From assembly GCA_013398055.1 (NCBI GenBank), contig VZRS01002377.1, positions 124,001-188,000 on the forward strand: 64,000 bases of DNA. The letters run 5' to 3'. The DNA is from Ifrita kowaldi. Taxonomy: Eukaryota; Chordata; Aves; Passeriformes; Cinclosomatidae. A program made the translations under genes and the position numbers. This document shows positions 60,501 through 64,000 of this stretch, one piece after another (position 1 is the first letter of the stretch; every line of letters starts with the position of its first letter). Below the pieces are notes generated by a model. The model saw nothing but the letters and a program-made list of their open reading frames with translations. It made no database searches and was not told where the DNA came from.

Positions 60501-63144
60501 GCCTGCTCGGGGCCGTTCCCCTGCTCTTCCTGGGCTGCCCCACGCAGAAGGTGGCCGGTGTCACCTACTGGGACAGGTACCACGGCTCCGCGGGCTGGGC
60601 ACGGGGCGGGGGGCATACAGATACCCTTCGTGATTTACCCCACACACGGTGGAGTCAGCTCAGCTTTATCTCCTTCGGGTTAAAACCTTTTTAACATGAG
60701 ATTTTTAGGAGCAGGGTTCTAAGAGTTCCACCAGTGAGATTTCCCCCTGAGGAGCTGGTGTAGAACCTGAAGTAAACACGTTTTTGGCACAAACAGCACA
60801 AGATTTACATTTCATCTTGGAAAGTTTTGGGCCAGCCCTGGGATCACACCTTCCAAGCTGTGGCAGATAAACGTGGCCAGGACCTTCCTGTGTGCCTTCA
60901 AGGCTTGATCCGGGTCTCTGTGAATTGCCGGGTCAATGTCCTGTGGTCCCGGCCCTCAGGGGAATTTCCCTCCCTCCCTCCCTCCCACAGTGGGGTGTTG
61001 CAAGAACCCCAAAGCCCAGGTTTGGGACCAAGCATGAAGGAAGTGGGAGGCTCCCGGGACCATTTGTGGCCGGGATGCTTTGCCCAGGCAGAGCCAAGGC
61101 TCGGGGTGATGGTGGAATTCCTGTGGCTCCTCATTCACATGTGGGGAAGGGTTTGTTGAGCAAAGTGGGTTTTTACTGCTCTCAGCACACTCGCAGTTTG
61201 CTTTCTCTGTGAGACGCATATTGGTCAGTAGCTGGCATTAACACTTCCCTCGTGCTCAGCTCTGGGTTTGGGCACCACGACATGGAGTGCAACGCGCAGT
61301 GTCACTGCCCCGAGAAGGGCTTCAACCCCGTCTGTGGCTCCAACGGCGTGGAATACACCTCCCCCTGCTCTGCTGGCTGCAGGAATGTGAACACCGACAC
61401 AAACAACTCAGTCCTGGTGAGTCAGGCCTGGGGCATGGCTGCTGAGGGGTGACCAATGCCCTACTAGAGGCTGGCAGCTGGATTTTCTGATGTTCATTAG
61501 TGCTGGGCAAGCGCTGCGTGATCCCTGTGGGATGAGCAGGGGGAGGCTGGGAACATGCCTTGGCCAAGGCAACAAGCAGGAACCTCTTAGGATCCAGTGT
61601 TTTAAGACGTACAGGTGTCCCTCCCCATCCCCTGACCCCCAGTCCAGTGCAGGGGCTGGAACAGTGGGGTTTGCTCCTGGCCTTCCTTCAATGGGGTTAT
61701 TCTGCTGCCCTGTGCTTGTCTGTGCTGTGCTGCTCCCGGCCTGCCACCGACACGCCGGCAGCTCTGAGCTTTCCCCGCTGCTTGTGGGTCTGCAGACAGT
61801 GCAGTTCAACAGATAACCCGTAAGGAAATCTTTGCCGTTCAAACCTCTCTGCAGTCTGTGTAGGATGAGTGGCTTTCTGCTTGGCACAGGCTGTAATGGC
61901 ATCGTGGGACCGTCTGGGCAGTTTGCAGCAGCGTTTTGTTAATTAACAGCACTTCATTTTAATAACAATTATGCTTTCTGCCAGAGCTTAGTCCCTAATG
62001 TGCTTTCCTGCACCCCCATGCCTGCCTTTTGTAAGGCAGATCCTTTCCAACTGCTTTCTTGCTCCTCGAAGAGGCCTCCCTCTTCCAGCCCTTGCTTTCT
62101 CGGAAATTTTACACTTTTCTTGCAATTTTCAGCATCTCTGCCAGTACAGGGACCTGTGGCACTCATTGCCTGCTGCCTTCCCTGTCCTGGGGTTTCCAGA
62201 AACCTCCCAGCCTGCAGAAAACCCTACAGCTGTGTGCCCAGCTTTGCTGCAGCGTTTCCAGAGGGCACCGTGCAAGCTTGGATGTAGGAACCAGGTTTTG
62301 GGAGACCCTGAGCTGCTCCTGCCTCTGGGATCACCCTTCTGCAAACTGCCATCCCCTCTGGCAACCAAAAGATGATGCTCATTTTATTTAAAGGTCTCTC
62401 CAAAAAAAAACCCAGAGGTTTCTTGTTAAAAAAAAAAAAATAGAGAAAAGGAAAAATTCCTCATCCATCACCCCAGGGCATCTTTTCTTTGCTATAAAGC
62501 TCTGCCAGTTATTTATGAGCCTCTCTCAAAGGTGAGGTTTTACATTTTTGATTTACCACCACCCTGAGGCTGGGCTCTGGCTGTGGCTACAGCTGGGCCC
62601 TGCACACAGCCCTGGATGAAGGGGCTCACAGCAGGACAGCACCTGAGCACGGGGGGCAGAGCCCAGGCACCCTGTGCCAGGGCCTGCCCACCCTCACAGA
62701 CAGGAATCCCTTCCCAATATCCCATCCATCCCTGCCCTCTGGCAGTGGGAAGCCATTCCCTGTGTCCTGTCCCTCCAGCCCTTGTCCCCAGTCCCTCTCC
62801 AGCTTTCCTGGAGCTCGAGGACCGGGCTCTGAGGTCTCCCCGAAGTACTGAGTGCTAATTACTGCTAATTATTTCCAGACAAATCCTGCTCCCCTCCTTC
62901 ACTCTGGCAGCTGGCAGCGTTCCCTTCCATCTGCACATCCCTGGGCACGTGAGCAGCCCCTGGATGTTCTCCTCTCTTTGCAGAACTACACCGAGTGCAG
63001 CTGCATCCCGGGACCGGGGCTCGCCAGGCCGGGCCCCTGCGGCACCAGCTGCTCCCACCTCTTTGTGCCCTTCGTGGTGCTGTCCTGCCTGGCAGGGATC
63101 CTCGCCAGCACGTCCCACACACCGTCCTTCATGCTCATCCTCAG
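33431..63144 (+). CDS. SLCO2B1: SLCO2B1 (OATP2B1 transporter), 12 coding exons, 3' end off window
   Basis: This is a sodium-independent organic anion transporter of the plasma membrane; the family carries steroid sulfates, bile acids, hormones and drugs. Coding join: 33431-33508, 41173-41262, 45404-45541, 45632-45794, 47262-47489, 48512-48610, 48989-49119, 54990-55098, 59057-59221, 60384-60576, 61260-61416, 62984-63144. All introns are GT-AG, phases agree throughout, and about 570 residues result. Key marks are SGYLKSSISTIE and YFGSRVHRPRLIG near TM1-TM2, GGVPIQPFGISYIDDF, the OATP signature DPRWVGAWWLGFL (about residues 274-286), and a cysteine-rich Kazal-like extracellular loop (about 475-530). 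It fits SLCO2B1 better than SLCO2A1 (HGLLQLSQLLVSGYLKSS, SQTSGLLASFNEVGN). About 125 residues, including the last transmembrane segments, should lie beyond 64000. Exons 3-12 are secure, exon 2 is likely and exon 1 is tentative. Confidence 0.93.
34440..34592 (+). repeat. CR1 LINE 3' end
   Basis: gtggctgcccctggatccct through tggaaggtgtccctgcccat to ccttcccacccaaacccttc. Confidence 0.85.
37376..37648. repeat. Doubled 136-bp block around single N (37512)
   Basis: Copies 37376-37511 and 37513-37648 have equal length but differ at two bases or so (ctcaggtgagaccccacc against ctccggtgagaccccgcc). The differences suggest two alleles left side by side. Confidence 0.92.
37450..38020 (+). repeat. CR1 LINE 3' fragment, the longest in the window
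   Basis: Contains the late coding region (gagaccccacctgcagagct, aaggacgtggagctgctgga, gtccagaggaggccccagag) and the 3' UTR up to ggcacagggtgcccagcgag. Its start is doubled by the gap at 37512. Confidence 0.85.
39022..39120 (+). repeat. CR1 LINE fragment
   Basis: acgggacacagggaatggct to gggatatggggaaggaattc, then a diverged tail. Confidence 0.75.
40662..40780. repeat. 36/33-bp tandem repeat, 3 units
   Basis: tgcagcccgctgagatcc occurs at 40662, 40698 and 40731, followed by ctctcagagcccat in the first and third unit. A decayed fourth copy (ccaggcagctgaggtgcc) follows. Confidence 0.85.
41173..41262 (+). CDS. SLCO2B1: SLCO2B1 exon 2 (cytoplasmic N-terminus)
   Basis: 90 bp (30 codons) between acceptor gtttttgacag and donor gtaaac, phase 0 on both sides. 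It encodes ADRMTSTAPRSSCPDMARK and then TLCRSPFLSIK. The end SPFLSIK joined to FFVFCHGLLQ parallels human SVFHNIK-LFVLCHSLLQ. An internal ATG (41182-41184, A at -3) sits just inside the exon, like the internal Met that starts the short human form. Confidence 0.82.
41505..41730 (-). repeat. CR1 LINE 3' fragment, antisense
   Basis: From actcacagcataggatgggt to aattccttcccaatatccca. Lies 240 bp after SLCO2B1 exon 2. Confidence 0.85.
42432..42545 (-). repeat. CR1 LINE 3' end, antisense, diverged
   Basis: aatcccagactggtttgggt and tggaggggaccttaaagacc; the remainder resembles older CR1 copies. Confidence 0.65.
42869..43082 (+). repeat. CR1 LINE 3' end
   Basis: aaatgggatattgggaagga to tcctttccaactacaagccc. 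Nearly complete 3' UTR. Confidence 0.85.
45292..45380. repeat. 17/18-bp minisatellite beside SLCO2B1 exon 3
   Basis: Five units of ctctcagtgaccctgca type, alternating 18 and 17 bp, so a 35-bp higher unit is visible. It ends 24 bp before exon 3. Confidence 0.88.
45404..45541 (+). CDS. SLCO2B1: SLCO2B1 exon 3 (TM1)
   Basis: Acceptor ctttttgtgttggcag, donor gtgact. The 46 codons carry TM1 (FFVFCHGLLQLSQLL), SGYLKSSISTIERRYGLSS and SGLLASFNE. Phase 0 at both ends. The donor is weaker than consensus and the following intron is only 90 bp. Confidence 0.95.
45542..45631 (+). other. 90-bp SLCO2B1 intron 3, in frame and stop-free
   Basis: Bounded by gtgact and tgtccctgcag. Its length is a multiple of three and reading it in the exon frame gives 30 codons without a stop (starting VTATSPLSLLN). 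The alignment to known OATP proteins runs straight from FNE to VGN, so it is normally removed. Confidence 0.85.
45632..45794 (+). CDS. SLCO2B1: SLCO2B1 exon 4 (TM2-TM3 region)
   Basis: Donor gtaagt at 45795. Encodes VGNTLLIVFVSYFGSRVHRP, RLIGCGAILVSLAGFLMSLP and HFITGPYEYDQSVA plus one base. The charged loop SRVHRPR between hydrophobic helices is highly conserved in OATP2 members. Confidence 0.95.
45846..46095 (-). repeat. CR1 LINE 3' fragment, antisense
   Basis: aatagaatgacagaatggtt to ctctggcagtgggaagccat. Starts about 50 bp after the exon 4 donor. Confidence 0.87.
47072..47207 (+). repeat. CR1 LINE fragment
   Basis: ggatgtggagctgctggagc to agccccttgcagtgcctaaa. Coding-end part of the element, ending 54 bp before exon 5. 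Confidence 0.82.
47262..47489 (+). CDS. SLCO2B1: SLCO2B1 exon 5
   Basis: Acceptor ccccttgccaccgcag, donor gtaagg. Encodes an extracellular loop with N-glycosylation sequons (NTT, NLS), then VLLVMFVAQALLGIGGVPIQ and PFGISYIDDFASERNSPLYL. VPIQPFGISY is a hallmark of the OATP2 branch. Confidence 0.95.
47490..48511 (+). other. SLCO2B1 intron 5
   Basis: 1.0 kb without a recognisable repeat or exon. Confidence 0.75.
48512..48610 (+). CDS. SLCO2B1: SLCO2B1 exon 6
   Basis: 99 bp between acceptor tccctccgcag and donor gtgagg. Encodes ILFSVTVIGPGVAFMLGSAM and LRFYVDIDKVGA, a membrane helix followed by a loop, in the same order as human OATP2B1 (ILFAVTMMGPGLAFGLGS). Confidence 0.95.
48611..48988 (+). 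other. SLCO2B1 intron 6
   Basis: 378 bp; no repeat or exon seen. Confidence 0.75.
48989..49119 (+). CDS. SLCO2B1: SLCO2B1 exon 7 (OATP signature)
   Basis: Acceptor cgcttgtgttgcag, donor gtagga. Encodes AEVQLTNK, the superfamily signature DPRWVGAWWLGFL at the border of extracellular loop 3 and TM6, then a helix ending PYFFFPREMPKE. Phase 0 at the donor. Confidence 0.96.
49255..49560. repeat. Diverged local duplication in intron 7
   Basis: ggtaaagggcagccag (49260) and ggtaaaggcagccag (49426), then gggcttctggaagac (49339) and gggctcctggaagac (about 49522), recur in the same order about 165-185 bp apart. Confidence 0.6.
50738..50812. repeat. TATG/TA-rich microsatellite
   Basis: Imperfect tatgta and catata units (tgtatacatatgtatgtata, catatgcatatatatgtac). 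Confidence 0.85.
50950..51165 (+). repeat. CR1 LINE 3' fragment
   Basis: cttccagtgcctaaaggggc to ctggatccctggaagtgttc. Confidence 0.85.
52903..53068 (-). repeat. CR1 LINE 3' end, antisense
   Basis: cagaatcacaagatgggttg to cagccacagctgctctgggc. Confidence 0.86.
54990..55098 (+). CDS. SLCO2B1: SLCO2B1 exon 8 (TM6-TM7 cytoplasmic linker)
   Basis: Acceptor ctggtgtgtccccag, donor gtaagt. Encodes VVRGKDSGSKKREDMLSQLR and SRSEHMESLSLPEFIR, a charged Ser-rich cytoplasmic loop. It is about a dozen residues shorter than the human linker as I recall it. The phase fits exon 9 (C plus GT giving Arg). Confidence 0.9.
55386..55525 (+). repeat. CR1 LINE 3' end
   Basis: ctggaagtgcccaaggccag to ccttctgcgactctgtgat, with the terminal tail present. 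Confidence 0.85.
56820..56955 (+). repeat. CR1 LINE 3' end
   Basis: accttggaagtgtccaaggc to cttccaacccaaacctttcc. Confidence 0.85.
58930..58998 (+). repeat. CR1 LINE 3' terminal remnant
   Basis: gatgagctttgcagtccctt and ccaacccaaacccttctgtg; ends about 58 bp before exon 9. Confidence 0.75.
59057..59221 (+). CDS. SLCO2B1: SLCO2B1 exon 9 (TM7-TM8)
   Basis: Acceptor ccttgtccttccag, donor gtaagt. Encodes FPAVLLRNLRHPVYLLVVLA, then QVNISAMVAGLATFMGKFLE and RQFSLTASLANMII. The FLERQFS motif matches SLCO2B1 exactly as I recall it. Confidence 0.95.
59222..60383 (+). other. SLCO2B1 intron 9
   Basis: 1.2 kb. A sense CR1 (60172-60362) ends about 20 bp before the exon 10 acceptor. Otherwise nothing was recognised. 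Confidence 0.75.
60172..60362 (+). repeat. CR1 LINE 3' end next to SLCO2B1 exon 10
   Basis: aatccttccctatgaggtgg to the tail ctctgtgattccctgattcc, ending about 20 bp before the exon 10 acceptor. Confidence 0.87.
60384..60576 (+). CDS. SLCO2B1: SLCO2B1 exon 10 (TM8-TM9)
   Basis: Acceptor tgcctttccccag, donor gtacca. Encodes AVNIPGAMVGIVVGGAILKR, then FQMSLRQCGALCVLGMLLCL, LGAVPLLFLGCPTQKVAGV and TYWD plus two bases. Two hydrophobic helices flank a short basic loop. Confidence 0.95.
60577..61259 (+). other. SLCO2B1 intron 10
   Basis: 683 bp; a short CCCT tract (about 60968-60986) is the only repeat noted. Confidence 0.75.
61260..61416 (+). CDS. SLCO2B1: SLCO2B1 exon 11 (Kazal-like extracellular loop)
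   Basis: Acceptor cacttccctcgtgctcag, donor gtgagt. Encodes most of the large extracellular loop, with cysteines spaced as in OATP Kazal-type domains (MECNAQCHCPEKGFNPVCGS, NGVEYTSPCSAGC) and a sequon NNS. Conserved cysteines here are needed for OATP surface expression in studied members. Confidence 0.95.
61417..62983 (+). other. SLCO2B1 intron 11
   Basis: 1.6 kb with A-runs at 62403 and 62430 and an antisense CR1 at 62668-62820. No exon was recognised. Confidence 0.75.
62668..62820 (-). repeat. CR1 LINE fragment, antisense
   Basis: caggcaccctgtgccagggc to gtccctctccagctttcctg. The 3' end of the element is missing. Confidence 0.85.
62984..63144 (+). CDS. SLCO2B1: SLCO2B1 exon 12 (end of loop and TM10)
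   Basis: Acceptor tcctctctttgcag, donor gtgggg. Encodes NYTECSCIPGPG (another sequon, last loop cysteines), CGTSCSHLFVPFVVLSCLAG and ILASTSHTPSFMLIL plus two bases of Arg. This is the last exon in the window; the human protein continues GVKKEDK from the next exon. Confidence 0.95.
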
Positions 63145-64000
63145 GTGGGGACGCCTGGGGCACGGTCCTGGGCAGCCACGGAGGGCTTCCAGAGGGGGTC
63201 TTTGGTTCAGGGGATAGGATTTCTGCAGCGGGGGGTTAAACCAGCCCTGCAGGGGTTAAACCAGCCCTATATTGCACCTCGTGCCTGTTCCTGCAGGCTG
63301 AAGGGTTAAACCAGCCCTGTAGGGGTTAAACCAGCCCTGTATGGCACCTCGTGCCTGTTCCTGCAGGCTGAAGGGTTAAACCAGCTTTGTAGGGGTTAAA
63401 CCAGCCCTGCAGGGGTTAAACCAGCCCTGTCTGGCACCTCGTGCCTGTTCCTGCAGGCTGAAGGGTTAAACCAGCCCTGTAGGGATTAAATCAGCCCTGT
63501 AGGGGTTAAACCAGCCCTGTATGGCACCTCGTGCCTGTTCCTGCAGGCTGAAGGGTTAAACCAGCCCTGTAGGGATTAAACCAGCCCTGTATGGCACCTC
63601 GTGCCTGTTCCTGCAGGCTGAAGGGTTAAACCAGCCCTGTAGGGATTAAACCAGCCCTGTATGGCACCTCGTGGCTGCTCCTGCCGAGATTTTTACCTCA
63701 GCACAAGATGCACCATTAACTCAGGAGTAATTCGGCACGGCGGCACTTGGGCTCTTTTTAAGGCGCTCTGTGTGAAGTTAGGAAGTTTAATTACCTTCCT
63801 TTGCTTGCAAGCAGCCTCCCTCCCAGTGCAGAGAGGCAATTAGGGCTGCACCTTCCCACATCCTTGGAAAGGTGCCTGTGGGGCAGAGCAGGGTGAGCCC
63901 AGGCCAGTGGGCCTGGACCCCAGCACAGGCAAAGCTGAGGGAGAGGGGAAAGCCATGTCTGTCTTAGTCAATAAATGGTACTTCCGAGCACATTTCCATG
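63145..64000 (+). other. SLCO2B1 intron 12 (continues off window)
   Basis: More than half is the nested minisatellite at 63231-63690. No exon was recognised to the right edge. Confidence 0.7.
63231..63690. repeat. Nested minisatellite (20-bp units in 70/90-bp super-units)
   Basis: Fourteen copies of a 20-bp unit aggggttaaaccagccctgt are grouped 2, 2, 3, 3, 2, 2. Groups are separated by a 30-bp spacer (atggcacctcgtgcctgttc then ctgcaggctg), giving a spacing of 70 or 90 bp. The last spacer is diverged. Confidence 0.93.

Noticed and set aside
60968..61000. CCCT tract plus cccacag as a splice acceptor
   Set aside because: No transporter sequence follows; the true exon starts at 61260 and keeps phase with exon 10.
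45404..63144. SLCO2A1 (prostaglandin transporter) as identity
   Set aside because: YFGSRVHRPRLIG and PIQPFGISY are shared, but SGYLKSSIS, SQTSGLLASFNEVGN, KFLERQFS and the loop sequence fit SLCO2B1 better.
1..64000. CRISPR arrays, operons, prophage, tRNA or rRNA genes
   Set aside because: The tandem repeats are minisatellites without unique spacers, and no cloverleaf or rRNA sequence was recognised in this animal DNA.

Overview
The window is vertebrate nuclear DNA, almost certainly from a bird and probably a songbird. About 26 short, 5'-truncated fragments of the avian LINE CR1 lie in both orientations, several ending in the typical ATTCTGTG-like tail. The genes are split into short exons with GT-AG introns. 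There are no bacterial-style operons, CRISPR arrays or viral genes. Long open frames seen outside the exons are chance frames over CR1 or GC-rich DNA.

Two protein genes lie head to tail on the + strand, and both are cut by the window. Bases 1-15450 hold the 3' end of GRIK1 (kainate glutamate receptor GluK1): three coding exons (2697-2922, 8200-8450, 15001-15156) encode the end of the S2 ligand-binding segment, the last membrane helix M4 and the cytoplasmic tail with its PDZ-ligand end. A cluster of poly(A) signals follows at 15421. Bases 15450-33370 are intergenic or 5' flanking sequence, with a compact CpG island at 27826-28115 that is the best promoter candidate. From 33431 to the right edge runs SLCO2B1 (organic anion transporter OATP2B1). 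Twelve coding exons give about 570 of roughly 700 residues, with all exon phases compatible; the last transmembrane segments lie beyond 64000. Exon 1 is a softer call than the rest.

The two genes have unrelated jobs (synaptic receptor, membrane transporter) and show no functional link. Their adjacency is notable because the human orthologues are on different chromosomes. The GRIK1 exons are extremely GC-rich at third codon positions (73 of 75 and 79 of 84 codons).

Three single-N gaps (4088, 5618, 37512) are each flanked by two near-identical copies of 493, 592 and 136 bp. These look like unmerged contig overlaps rather than biology. Other structure includes a nested minisatellite (63231-63690), a 17/18-bp minisatellite next to the SLCO2B1 exon 3 acceptor, a 90-bp stop-free in-frame intron, and CR1 copies close to several SLCO2B1 splice sites. 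I found no convincing undescribed biological system.
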